From: an uncultured Porphyromonadaceae bacterium
GTDB taxonomy: Bacteria; Bacteroidota; Bacteroidia; Bacteroidales; Muribaculaceae
NCBI GenBank assembly: GCA_900552325.1
Contig: URZG01000015.1
Location: 1 to 16,915, forward strand
DNA length: 16,915 bases
Reading direction: 5' to 3'
The position numbers and the translations under genes were made by a program. Shown here one piece after another: positions 1-6,951 of the stretch. Below the pieces are notes generated by a model that made no database searches, was not told where the DNA came from, and saw only the letters and a program-made list of their open reading frames with translations. Numbering within the stretch: position 1 is the first letter of the stretch; each line of letters opens with the position of its first letter.

Positions 1-685
1 TCCGTTTCCAAGTCACAGGCTTGAACCTGACATTGGTTTTCGCCCTGACGACGAAGAATGCTCCGATGCGGTGGATGGTATAGAGATTACCGAAATCGTT
101 GTAGCCACGGTCAAAGATATAATGGGCGCCGTTCTCATACGGAATCTCAGGCATAGCCTTTGAATCGTGGACTTTCGCCTCGGTAATATGCACGAATGCA
201 GGAACTTGAGCCTCCACATCGTAAAGCGTGTGCATCTTGATGCCGCCCTTATGCTTGCGGAACTTAGCCCACTCGAACACCGACAGACACAGGTCGATGG
301 TGGTTGAATCGAATGCGTATACATGACCGTCAAGCTCAAAGATTTTATGTATTCGTCGCCTGCGAGCCTCAGCAATCATGAAGAAGGCGAACTCCTCGAA
401 GATGCGGTAATCCCGTTGTTCGTTAGCCTTGCTAAGATTGCTTCGGGACACGGACTTTCCGATTCCGAGGTGATAGACCTTGCCCGCATGTGCTTCCAAA
501 GCGACGGTGAGATCCCGCAGGCTCTCCCGGTTTGAAAGCTGACCAAAAATCATTGTAAGTAGCTGATTCCAACAAGTATAACTCTTTACATACTTGTCGC
601 CATCATACTTCTTTGCGATTCGCAGGAACTTAAAGTTGTCAAGAAAGCCGACTAATTGGGCGAAAACGTATTTGTCTTTATTCAT
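1..685 (-). CDS. IS4-family transposase with DUF4372-type N-terminus, C-terminus beyond the window
   Basis: DDE transposase that would cut and move the surrounding IS. The frame is open from the ATG at 685 to the window edge, 228 codons with no stop or frameshift. Residues 1-110 match the basic, helical N-terminal domain of Bacteroidota IS4 transposases (KDKYVFAQLVGFLDN at 4-18, LSNRESLRDL at 50-59). The catalytic domain then begins: first Asp at residue 126 (AFDSTTIDL) and second Asp at 192 in IFDRGYNDFGN, the usual position for this family. The catalytic Glu and the Y-R-E-K signature should lie past the edge, so activity cannot be judged. The start is supported by a promoter 20 bp upstream. 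The element looks recent or functional because the visible frame is intact. Confidence 0.9.
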   Translation of the reverse strand, partial: MNKDKYVFAQLVGFLDNFKFLRIAKKYDGDKYVKSYTCWNQLLTMIFGQLSNRESLRDLTVALEAHAGKVYHLGIGKSVSRSNLSKANEQRDYRIFEEFAFFMIAEARRRRIHKIFELDGHVYAFDSTTIDLCLSVFEWAKFRKHKGGIKMHTLYDVEAQVPAFVHITEAKVHDSKAMPEIPYENGAHYIFDRGYNDFGNLYTIHRIGAFFVVRAKTNVRFKPVTWKR

Positions 686-704
686 AACAGCCTGATTCAG
701 ACTG

Positions 705-735
705 CAAAAGTAATTTCAAATCGTTGCGCGCCAAA
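705..735 (-). promoter_or_regulatory. Promoter of the IS transposase
   Basis: Reading on the minus strand, TTTG at 735-732 is followed after 19 bp by TACTTTTG at 712-705, matching the Bacteroidota -33/-7 consensus (TTTG, 19-20 bp, TAnnTTTG). Transcription would start about 20 bases before the transposase ATG at 685. Confidence 0.6.
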
Positions 736-787
736 ATTGCTCATAACAAATTGAACTTCAATGATTTCAAAGTACTCGTATGATTTT

Positions 788-801
788 TTAGTGGACACTA
801 A
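788..801. repeat. Palindromic outer end of the IS (putative terminal inverted repeat)
   Basis: Six-base arms TTAGTG and CACTAA around GA. It sits about 100 bases upstream of the transposase start, where the IS end is expected, and just before sequence belonging to the glycosyltransferase region. Assignment as the terminal repeat is inference; the matching left end is not in the window. The stretch 802-866 between it and the glycosyltransferase stop holds no gene and no convincing terminator. Confidence 0.45.
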
Positions 802-866
802 TGATAAACGATTATAATGGGAGCCTTGCCCGATTAACTGTGAAGAATTGCAAAATAATATATTTT

Positions 867-1868
867 TTATTGGCGGAGGCGTCCGAGGGCTGCGAAGAGG
901 GGGTGGGGGAGATGGCGGAGGAGGAGTTTGGCGCGGGTGGCGACGGGGATGGTTATGCCGGCGGTACGGCAGTAGCTGAGGAGGTCGGCGATGCCGCGGG
1001 CGTCGCCGGCGGCGAAGGCGCGCGACGATACGTAGGCTGCTGCCGCGGTGTTGGCGCGGGTGATGGCCGGCGAGTGTACGTTCAGGAGGTGCTGCAGATG
1101 CATCCGCAGGCGCAGTGTGCCGAAATAAAAGCGGAAGGCCCGCGAGGCCGAGGCTGCGGAAGTAAGCTGGTTCTCATGGCCGACACGATAGCTGAGGGTG
1201 ACTTCGGGGAGATATGCCACGCGTCCGGAGGCGGCCAGTACGGCAATCAGCTGCAGGTCTTCGCAGGGATATTCTCCGGATCGGAAAAGGGCTTTGTCGG
1301 CCTTGTAGGCGTCTTTGAACGGCTGTTTGCGGAAGAGGCTTGTGCAAGAGTGCACCACCATCGACCCGTTGGCCGAGAGGAGCGGTTCGAGGAGTTCGCG
1401 GCCATCGACCACCGGACGCAGCCACGGTTCGGTGCCTTTGACTCCCGACGGGCGTGTGGTGAGGTCGGTGGCGTCGAGATACTGCCATCCGGTGTGCACC
1501 AGGTTGACATCGGGCATGCTGTCGAGAATCTCCACCTGGCGTCGCAGTTTCGTCGGGTCGCACCAGAAGTCATCTCCGGCCACATCGGCTATATATGGAG
1601 CCCGGCATCGCAGCAGTGTATCGAAATAATTGTCGCGGGCGCCGCGGTTCACCTTGTTGCGTGTGTAGCGGATGATCCGGGGGAATCTCCGGACATAGTC
1701 GCGGCATACGTCGCCGGTGGAATCGGTGGAGCAGTCATCGGCCAGCTCGATCTCTATGGGGAAGTCACACTCCTGCGCAAGTATGGAGTCAAGAGTGGCC
1801 GGGAGGGTATCCTCCTGGTTGTAGGTGGTGACGATGACCGATACCTTGGGGAGCCTCTTTTCCATCAT
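867..1868 (-). CDS. Family 2 (GT-A fold) glycosyltransferase, last gene of the greA operon
   Basis: Probable cytoplasmic glycosyltransferase moving a sugar from a nucleotide-sugar donor to a surface-glycan acceptor; substrate unknown. The 333-residue protein starts with a typical GT2 nucleotide-binding unit: VSVIVTTYNQEDTLPATLDS at 9-28, the DDCSTDS motif at 44-50, and a metal-binding GDDFWCDP at 98-105 in the DXD position. A conserved acidic pair (CEDLQL, 202-207) near the middle is a candidate catalytic base. The C-terminal third is helical without clear membrane spans. The start ATG at 1868 overlaps the upstream stop (ATGA, 4 bp), so translation is probably coupled; a second ATG follows at once. 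It is the last gene before the IS. No terminator is evident behind it, possibly because the IS landed there. Confidence 0.88.
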   Translation of the reverse strand: MMEKRLPKVSVIVTTYNQEDTLPATLDSILAQECDFPIEIELADDCSTDSTGDVCRDYVRRFPRIIRYTRNKVNRGARDNYFDTLLRCRAPYIADVAGDDFWCDPTKLRRQVEILDSMPDVNLVHTGWQYLDATDLTTRPSGVKGTEPWLRPVVDGRELLEPLLSANGSMVVHSCTSLFRKQPFKDAYKADKALFRSGEYPCEDLQLIAVLAASGRVAYLPEVTLSYRVGHENQLTSAASASRAFRFYFGTLRLRMHLQHLLNVHSPAITRANTAAAAYVSSRAFAAGDARGIADLLSYCRTAGITIPVATRAKLLLRHLPHPLFAALGRLRQ

Positions 1869-2791
1869 ATCTTGAAGAAGGGGCGGAGAATACGGGCCAC
1901 ACCGCGTCCACCCAGCGAGGTGTAGCGGCAGGCGAATCTCAGCAGCATACGTCGGAACGCCGACGGCTCGGATGCGACGGTGGCCATGATAAGGCGCAGA
2001 GCCTCCTCTGCGCTACCCTCGGCAGAATACAGGCCGGCCAGGTGTGCGCGCCGCAAACGTACGGCATCTACCGGATGCCCGGCGGCAGCCAGTGACTTCT
2101 CTATGCGGTCGAGGCTCGCTTCCCAGTTGCGTGCGTTGGGGGAGAAGGCTTCGCCGGTGATTGATTCCTTCAGTCCGATCACCGTTACGGTCACGGGTCC
2201 TCCTATTTTCTTCACCGAGGGGGAGAGAAGCAGCATGCGGGTGCCGAGTTCGATGTCGTCCCAGCCGCGTTCTTCCGGATCCCAGTTGCCAGCCTTGCGG
2301 AAGAGATCAGTGCGCGCGGCGTAGCGCTGCGTGGCCATCGAGCCATGCATAAGGGTGTGCCACAGTGTGTCCGAGTCGTAGAAATTGCGTCGTTCGGGTT
2401 TGCCGCGATGCGAGATGAAATCCACATCCCATCCCACTATGTCGGCGCCCGTCTCCTTCAGCGCCTTGAGCGCGCGGGCGGCATGGCCCGGAGCCATAAT
2501 GTCGTCACTGTCGAAGAACATGGTGTACGGCGTTGTTACCTCGTCGAGACCGCGCGCACGTGCCGCGGCAGCCCCCTGTCGGGGTTCGGTGACGAGTGTG
2601 ATGTCGAAGCCGGGGCCTTCGGCATGTTCTTTCCATTCGCGGAGCACATCGGGAGTGTGGTCGGTGGAGTTGTTGTCAACAAGAACCACACGGAGGGGGC
2701 GGAGCGTCTGCCGCTGGACGCTCTCAAGGGTGCGCCCTACGATGTCGGCGCGGTTATATACCGGAATTACAATGGTCAGTTCGTACTCCAT
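1865..2791 (-). CDS. Family 2 (GT-A fold) glycosyltransferase
   Basis: Second of three consecutive glycosyltransferases, 308 residues from the ATG at 2791. Motifs: LTIVIPVYNRADIVGRTLES at 5-24, VDNNSTD at 38-44, and DSDD at 94-97 as the metal-binding DXD. GWDDIELGTR at 176-185 is the acidic motif expected around the catalytic base. The frame stays open further upstream (to 3061), but that part lies inside the preceding glycosyltransferase gene and reads as low-complexity Arg/Pro-rich sequence, whereas the GT fold starts exactly at this ATG. It lies 23 bp after the previous stop and overlaps the next gene by 4 bp, so all three are almost certainly co-transcribed. The acceptor and donor sugars cannot be deduced. 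Confidence 0.88.
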   Translation of the reverse strand: MEYELTIVIPVYNRADIVGRTLESVQRQTLRPLRVVLVDNNSTDHTPDVLREWKEHAEGPGFDITLVTEPRQGAAAARARGLDEVTTPYTMFFDSDDIMAPGHAARALKALKETGADIVGWDVDFISHRGKPERRNFYDSDTLWHTLMHGSMATQRYAARTDLFRKAGNWDPEERGWDDIELGTRMLLLSPSVKKIGGPVTVTVIGLKESITGEAFSPNARNWEASLDRIEKSLAAAGHPVDAVRLRRAHLAGLYSAEGSAEEALRLIMATVASEPSAFRRMLLRFACRYTSLGGRGVARILRPFFKI

Positions 2792-2814
2792 CTTGTCGTC
2801 GGGAAGAGAGGTTT

Positions 2815-3633
2815 TTAGATATAATCTGCCCTGAGGGCTTTGACGGCGCCACGGTGCATGAGGCGCCAGATGTGCATCAGCCCGGCTGAGCGGCCGCGGC
2901 CGGAACGCCAGGCGTTCAGAGCCACCCGCAGAGGCCAGGTGCGGCGGTTGTTGAGCGCGATGACGGCGCCGTGCGAGCGGTAGAAACCGTCGGCTACCTC
3001 CCTGCGCGAGCCGGTGGTGAGTCCCGGATGGGTACATACCGTGAAAGGGAAGAATCGGCACCTCAGGCCGTTGCGCCGGGCTGTGTAGAGCAGAATCTCG
3101 TCCTCGGCGGCGGTGAAGAATGGCGCGCCGGGGCCGAAAAACTTATTGAAGCGCAGCTCGCGTGCCTCGCCGCGGCGGTTCAGCCCTACCTCGAACGCGG
3201 TCTGGTAGAATCCTTTCGGGAGGTTTTCGAGCGAAGTCTCGGCCTCGGGATAGGTTTTATTGTCGGCCCCGTCGTAGCGGAACGAGAAATAGTCCGTGTC
3301 GGGATGCCGTTCCATTATTTCAAGGGCACCGAGGAGCTGTTCGCGGGTGTAGATCAGGTCGTCGTCAGCTATCAGCACGAAAGGCGCTGTGGCATACTCC
3401 AGCAGATTGTTCCGGTTGGCGCTCACACCTTCGCCGAAAAAGCGGTGTACGGTGATGTCGCGCCGCCGGGAAAAATATTCAGGTTCGGGGAGGTCCATGC
3501 AATGTTGCCACGATACGAGATAGTGCACCCCCTCCACCTCGGGGAGCCGCATGGCCGCCACGCGCTCTATTCCTGGAGCGCGGTGTGTGGCGATGAGCAC
3601 CTGAAGACGCGGAGGGGGTAAAGCAGGGTACAT
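2815..3633 (-). CDS. Glycosyltransferase, GT2-like
   Basis: First of the three glycosyltransferases, 272 residues. The N-terminus has a Rossmann-like strand (LQVLIATHRAP, 10-20). GVSANRNNLLEYA at 69-81 and VLIADDDLIY at 86-95 resemble the nucleotide-binding and DXD regions of GT2-like enzymes that use a DDD motif. An acidic AEDEILL at 176-182 is a candidate catalytic region, and the C-terminus (240-272) is basic, suggesting peripheral membrane association. It lacks the usual V-I-P-x-Y-N N-terminal signature, so it belongs to a more divergent group than its two neighbours. It begins 10 bp after the stop of the lipoprotein gene. A role in lipopolysaccharide, capsule or glycoprotein sugar assembly is inferred from the neighbours only. 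Confidence 0.8.
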   Translation of the reverse strand: MYPALPPPRLQVLIATHRAPGIERVAAMRLPEVEGVHYLVSWQHCMDLPEPEYFSRRRDITVHRFFGEGVSANRNNLLEYATAPFVLIADDDLIYTREQLLGALEIMERHPDTDYFSFRYDGADNKTYPEAETSLENLPKGFYQTAFEVGLNRRGEARELRFNKFFGPGAPFFTAAEDEILLYTARRNGLRCRFFPFTVCTHPGLTTGSRREVADGFYRSHGAVIALNNRRTWPLRVALNAWRSGRGRSAGLMHIWRLMHRGAVKALRADYI

Positions 3634-3643
3634 CGGCAGGGGA

Positions 3644-4726
3644 TCAGAGATATTTCGCTACGACGGACGACAGCTTGGAGAGGTCGGTGACGCGCTCCAC
3701 CAGGTCGCCGTTGCGGTTGATGATGAAGGTGGCGGGGAGTGCGCCCACGTTATAGTCGACCAGAGTCTTGGCTCCGTTCGAGGCTGAGTTGTAGACGGCG
3801 ATCCAGGGGATGTTTTTCGCCGACTGACGCCAAAGATATTCGTCGTCGTCGAAACCTACCTGATAAATCTGGAGTCCGCGCCCCTTGTTGGCCTCGTAGA
3901 TTTTGGCCAGTTCCACATTGATTGCGGGAGATTCCTGAGCGGAATATGCCGTAAAGTTGAGAATCACCACATTGCCGCGGCGCGTCTCCTCGGAGAGGGT
4001 GCGGGTCTTGCCGTTGACGTCGGCCAAAGCGATCTCCGGGTGATTTATCTCCATGATGGTGTCGTCGGGGGCCGCGGAGGTGCGGCGGCGGTTTGACAGG
4101 AAGAGTGCGGAGAGCATCTTTGTGCGCGGGTCGGAGGGGCGTGTCTGGTTGAAGGCGTTAGCTACGGCACCGATAATGCGGTTGTCGAACGGTACGGCGG
4201 GATCGAATACCTGAGTGTCGCCCACCTTGCGGAAGATGGTGTAATAGGCCGTCATTCCGGAGGGGTTGCGGAGAATCACCTCGGCCATGCGGCGCTTCAG
4301 ACCTTCGTCGGATGCCACGGCGGCGGCTCCCGAGAGGCGCTGCACGCTGTCGACGAGCTGGTTTATGGTCTGCATGGCGTCGGCTTCGGGCGAGCCTGCC
4401 AGAGTGTAGCTGTTGGCGAATCCTGCCACGTTGCCGTTGAGGGTAATGGTCTCAAGGGAGTCGATGGGGAAGTAGGCCGACTCGGAGCCCAGGCGCAGAC
4501 GGTAGATTTCGGGGTGCCCCGCGGGTTCTCCGCTGAAGGCGTATGAACCGTCGTTCTCCACTGTGAGGGTGTCGAGTCCGTACCAGCCGCCGAGCTCGTT
4601 GGCGGTTTCAAGAAGCTCTTTGCCCCCGGCACCCTCGATCTTGCCTTCCACGCTCCATTTTTTCTGGGAGCAGGAGGCCAGAAGAAGAAGCGACGCTCCG
4701 GCGGCGAGATATAATGATTTTTTCAT
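3644..4726 (-). CDS. Thioredoxin-fold lipoprotein (DUF4369/TlpA-like) without the CXXC active site
   Basis: A 360-residue envelope protein. Residues 1-19 are a lipoprotein signal peptide with lipobox LASC (16-19, lipidated Cys19). Residues 22-130 form the beta-rich DUF4369-type N-terminal domain common in Bacteroidota TlpA-like proteins (WSVEGKIEGAGGKE). A helical linker leads to a thioredoxin-like domain at about 228-360, with VVILNFTAYSAQES at 253-266 and the cis-proline motif GALPATFIIN at 328-337. In redox-active relatives the first stretch reads like NFWASWCGPC; here both cysteines are absent (AYSAQES). The domain can therefore not do ordinary dithiol exchange and is more likely a structural, binding or chaperone-like version. 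It lies 11 bp after the HIT gene and 10 bp before the first glycosyltransferase. Confidence 0.85.
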   Translation of the reverse strand: MKKSLYLAAGASLLLLASCSQKKWSVEGKIEGAGGKELLETANELGGWYGLDTLTVENDGSYAFSGEPAGHPEIYRLRLGSESAYFPIDSLETITLNGNVAGFANSYTLAGSPEADAMQTINQLVDSVQRLSGAAAVASDEGLKRRMAEVILRNPSGMTAYYTIFRKVGDTQVFDPAVPFDNRIIGAVANAFNQTRPSDPRTKMLSALFLSNRRRTSAAPDDTIMEINHPEIALADVNGKTRTLSEETRRGNVVILNFTAYSAQESPAINVELAKIYEANKGRGLQIYQVGFDDDEYLWRQSAKNIPWIAVYNSASNGAKTLVDYNVGALPATFIINRNGDLVERVTDLSKLSSVVAKYL

Positions 4727-4737
4727 CGTGGCGCGGT

Positions 4738-5133
4738 TTATTTGAATTCAGCTGAGATTTTCGAGGCGATCTCCTTCATCTCTTCCTCGGGGAGGGTGAG
4801 TTTGGGAGCGCAGAAGTTCATGTCGTCACCTTTATCCATCGGCACGAGATGTATGTGGGCGTGGGGCACATCGAGTCCGATCACGGTCACGCCCACCTTG
4901 CGGCAGGGGATGGCGCGTTTCAATGCTCCGGCCACCCTTTTTGCGAAAAGCAGCAGCGCTGAGTATCCTTCGTCGGAGAGGTCGAAGATATAATCCACCT
5001 CTTTTTTGGGGATCACCAGCACGTGGCCGGGATGTACGGGGTTGATATCGAGGAAAGCGAAGTGTTTCTCATCCTCAGCTACCTTGTACGAGGGGATCTC
5101 GCCGGCGGCTATTCTGGAAAATATCGATGCCAT
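4738..5133 (-). CDS. HIT-family nucleotide hydrolase/transferase
   Basis: A 131-residue cytoplasmic histidine-triad protein. The triad HAHIH at 91-95 (in DVPHAHIHLVP) holds the catalytic histidine, and the N-terminus has the typical SIFSRIAAGEIPSYKV (3-18) and HPGHVLVIPKKEV (34-46). HIT proteins of this length hydrolyse phosphoramidate or AMP-conjugated nucleotides; the physiological substrate is uncertain. It follows greA by 15 bp. To my knowledge a greA-HIT pair is a recurrent gene order in Bacteroidota. The same transcript continues 11 bp later into the lipoprotein gene. Confidence 0.93.
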   Translation of the reverse strand: MASIFSRIAAGEIPSYKVAEDEKHFAFLDINPVHPGHVLVIPKKEVDYIFDLSDEGYSALLLFAKRVAGALKRAIPCRKVGVTVIGLDVPHAHIHLVPMDKGDDMNFCAPKLTLPEEEMKEIASKISAEFK

Positions 5134-5148
5134 TGTAAGTGGATTTTG

Positions 5149-5619
5149 TCAGAATGATATTTCCTTTATCTCGAATTTCATCAGGCCGGCGGGCACACGG
5201 ATTTCCACCACGTCGCCGAGTTTGTGTCCCAGGAGACCTTTGGCGATGGGGGTGGAGGCACCGATTTTCTTCTCCTTGAGATTGGCCTCGGAGTCGGCCA
5301 CGATGGTGTATTCTATGGCCATGCCGTTGTTGAGGTTCTTGATAGTGACTTTGGAGAGGATCGAGACCTCGTCCTTGTTGAGTTTGGTTTCGTCGATGAT
5401 GCGGGCGTTGGCCACGAGATCCTTGAGTTTGGCTATTTTCATCTCGAGCATACCCTGGGCTTCCTTGGCGGCGTCGTACTCGGAATTTTCCGAAAGATCG
5501 CCCTTGTCGCGGGCCTCGGCGATGGCGGCGGATACGCGTGGACGCTCCACCGATTCAAGATAGGCTATCTCCTGCATTTTCTTATTGTAGCCTTCTTTTG
5601 TCATGTAAGTTAATGCCAT
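5149..5619 (-). CDS. greA: Transcription elongation factor GreA
   Basis: GreA enters the secondary channel of backtracked RNA polymerase and stimulates transcript cleavage. The 156-residue protein has normal length and both domains. The N-terminal coiled coil (1-78) carries the catalytic acidic tip GDLSENSEYDAAKEAQG at 40-56, where the Asp and Glu of DLSEN hold the second metal ion. The C-terminal FKBP-like domain (80-156) contains STPIAKGLLGHKLGDVVEI at 122-140. The ATG at 5619 gives MALTYMTKEGY, the usual start in this phylum; the second Met (residue 6) is less likely. It heads a six-gene train with HIT, a lipoprotein and three glycosyltransferases. Its promoter lies about 150 bases upstream, leaving an unusually long structured leader. 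Confidence 0.97.
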   Translation of the reverse strand: MALTYMTKEGYNKKMQEIAYLESVERPRVSAAIAEARDKGDLSENSEYDAAKEAQGMLEMKIAKLKDLVANARIIDETKLNKDEVSILSKVTIKNLNNGMAIEYTIVADSEANLKEKKIGASTPIAKGLLGHKLGDVVEIRVPAGLMKFEIKEISF

Positions 5620-5656
5620 GATATTTAGAGTTTTGAATTATACTATAAAATGATGT

Positions 5657-5761
5657 TTACGATTCGGGGAATAGTAAAAAGAAAGCGCCTCGCCCCGTAT
5701 CGCGGGGGAGACCCTGATTCTTTTTTACCCTTTTCGGCACATTCGCGTGCCGTTCAATCAT
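5657..5761 (-). CDS. Possible 34-residue leader ORF in the greA 5' leader
   Basis: Short frame starting with an ATG only 8 bases past the -7 box of the greA promoter and ending 37 bases before the greA ATG. The peptide begins MIERHANVP, has a basic middle (KRVKK at 10-14) and ends in FFLLFPES. It runs right through the GC-rich hairpin at 5689-5710, so translation would melt that structure, as in attenuation leaders. No homologue is recognised. The frame could be open by chance, since it also continues upstream as a non-coding shadow of the membrane-protein gene; the ATG placement near the start point is the main argument for it. Confidence 0.28.
   Translation of the reverse strand: MIERHANVPKRVKKNQGLPRDTGRGAFFLLFPES
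5689..5710 (-). terminator. Hairpin in the greA leader, possible attenuator or intrinsic terminator
   Basis: CTC plus CCCCG pair with CGGGG plus GAG (8 bp, one bulged G, five-base loop). On the minus strand the stem is followed seven bases later by a T-rich run (CTTTCTTTTT). It lies downstream of the greA promoter and upstream of the gene, so it could end transcripts early. It could also end readthrough from the upstream membrane-protein gene. The gap to the T-run makes it a mediocre terminator. Confidence 0.4.
5733..5750 (-). other. Small hairpin in the greA leader
   Basis: CGGCAC, loop of six, GTGCCG, giving a 6-bp stem directly upstream of the larger terminator-like hairpin. With that hairpin it makes the first half of the greA leader RNA strongly structured. 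No known riboswitch class is recognised. Confidence 0.4.
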
Positions 5762-5769
5762 TAACGCTG

Positions 5770-5800
5770 CAAAGTTAACGAAAGTTCGGGAATTACCAAA
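5770..5800 (-). promoter_or_regulatory. Promoter of the greA operon
   Basis: On the minus strand, TTTG at 5800-5797 precedes TAACTTTG at 5777-5770 by 19 bp, a full match to the Bacteroidota -33/-7 pattern. Transcription would start near 5765, giving a leader of roughly 145 bases before greA. It sits in the gap after the membrane-protein stop (5836), in which no other terminator is seen. Confidence 0.65.
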
Positions 5801-5835
5801 AGTTTGAAGAGATAATCTGCCTGAAAGGTCTGACT

Positions 5836-6930
5836 CTACCCCTGGGGTGAGCGGCGCCGGTCGAGGGCTATGAGAAGGAATGTCACAAGACCCAGCACCG
5901 CCATAAGCGCGGTGGTCGAGGCTATCAGCAGATTGCCGAAGGCCGCCCCCTCGGTGGTGAACGTGAGTGACGAGGCTTCTGTGGCGAGGGCGGCGGCGGG
6001 AGCGAATACGCGCAGTCCGAACAACATGGTGGCCTGATACGGGCCTATGCCGCCGTTGGAGGGCACGCCCATGGAGATACTTGTCAGCACGAAACATACC
6101 AGCACTACGGATATTCCGTGCGCCTCGAGCATTTCGCGGGTGAAAGGGAAGGCGAAGAACGCCACATAGAGCTGTGCGAAATAGCAGCCCCAGATCATCA
6201 CGGTGAGGAACAGCCACCACACTTTGCCTTTCATGTGGAATATCGCGGCGAAACCGCCCCACAGCCCGCGCAGGAATCTCTTGACCGCCACGGCTTTTTT
6301 GTCGTGACACATTCTGAGCGCGGTTATCGCCGTGGCTGTGGCCGCGATTACGGTCAGCCAGAACCAGGGAGAGGTAAGTATTGCCGCGATCAGCGAATAG
6401 GCCGCGGGATAAGTGCGCACGAAGTCGGCCAGGGGATCGAACGCCACCAGGAGGGTAACAAGGGCGATAAGCCCCACCGACAGGGTGTCGGCCAGACGGT
6501 CGGCCACCATCGAGCCGAAAATCTGCGGGAAAGGAGCGTGCTGACGGTAGGCGATATATCCGGTGCGCCACACCTCTCCGAGGCGCGGAAATACGAGGTT
6601 TACGGCGTATGTGCCGAATATCGAGTAGCAAAGGATATGCAGAGGAGCGTCCACCCCTATGGCGCGTAGCTGAATACCCCATCTGACGGCCCTGAAAACC
6701 ATGGGGAGCACCGACATGGCGAGCATCAGGGCTATGTAGCGGAAGTCGCATTGAGTGCGTACCACTTCCATCATCTCGCCGAGGTCAATGCCGCGCATCA
6801 GCACCCAGCACAGTCCCACACTCACGGCCAAAGGGACAATGAGCTTGAGCGTCACTGACAGCCAGCGGCGCCGCGCGGGCTGAGTGCCCGGGAGTACGGA
6901 TCCTGTTTTTTCTTTGACGTTATCGTCCAC
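5836..6930 (-). CDS. Flippase-like multi-spanning membrane protein (LPG_synthase_TM/UPF0104 family)
   Basis: Integral membrane protein of the family that includes the transmembrane half of MprF and the AglD-like proteins, often linked to lipid or glycan-lipid flipping. Counted from the GTG at 6930 it has 364 residues with about seven or eight hydrophobic segments. The first is near 24-46 and the last runs to the C-terminus (LIASTTALMAVLGLVTFLLI). Two family motifs are visible: NLVFPRLGEVWRTGYIAYR in the first third and GVPSNGGIGPYQA near the C-terminal end. There is no soluble aminoacyl-transfer domain, so it is not a lysyl-PG synthase. Start choice: an in-frame TTG at 6954 lies inside the -7 box of its own promoter and an in-frame stop lies just upstream, so GTG 6930 is preferred. 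The exact role is unknown; neighbouring glycosyltransferases make glycolipid export attractive. Confidence 0.82.
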   Translation of the reverse strand: MDDNVKEKTGSVLPGTQPARRRWLSVTLKLIVPLAVSVGLCWVLMRGIDLGEMMEVVRTQCDFRYIALMLAMSVLPMVFRAVRWGIQLRAIGVDAPLHILCYSIFGTYAVNLVFPRLGEVWRTGYIAYRQHAPFPQIFGSMVADRLADTLSVGLIALVTLLVAFDPLADFVRTYPAAYSLIAAILTSPWFWLTVIAATATAITALRMCHDKKAVAVKRFLRGLWGGFAAIFHMKGKVWWLFLTVMIWGCYFAQLYVAFFAFPFTREMLEAHGISVVLVCFVLTSISMGVPSNGGIGPYQATMLFGLRVFAPAAALATEASSLTFTTEGAAFGNLLIASTTALMAVLGLVTFLLIALDRRRSPQG

Positions 6931-6951
6931 TTCGATTCTTGTTTCTGACCG

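Larger units (their letters stand above)
1..803 (-). mobile_element. IS4-type insertion sequence, partial (one end inside the window)
   Basis: This is the transposase-start end of an insertion sequence; the rest lies beyond base 1. It contains an uninterrupted transposase reading frame (685 to the edge), a promoter just upstream of it, and a terminal palindrome at 788-801 (TTAGTG, GA, CACTAA) that probably marks the outer inverted repeat. The exact outer boundary and any target duplication cannot be fixed because the other end is not visible. The first chromosomal gene, a glycosyltransferase, ends only about 65 bases beyond this end. Confidence 0.75.

Noticed and set aside
13..375. 120-codon minus-strand frame in the IS region
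   Set aside because: It is out of frame with the intact transposase (685 to edge), which carries the DDE motifs.
801..1925. Plus-strand open frame of 374 codons opposite the first glycosyltransferase, longer than the gene itself
   Set aside because: Gly/Glu/Val/Ala-rich sequence with no recognisable domain, antisense to a gene with clear GT2 motifs. High third-position GC creates such mirror frames.
2792..3061. Upstream extension of the second glycosyltransferase by 90 codons
   Set aside because: It lies inside the upstream glycosyltransferase gene; the GT2 fold starts at the ATG at 2791.
5657..6751. Minus-strand open frame of 364 codons overlapping the flippase-like gene in another frame
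   Set aside because: Arg/Pro/Ser/His-rich shadow composition; the flippase frame has the family motifs and membrane segments. Only its last 34 codons (5657-5761), beyond the gene, are kept as a tentative leader ORF.
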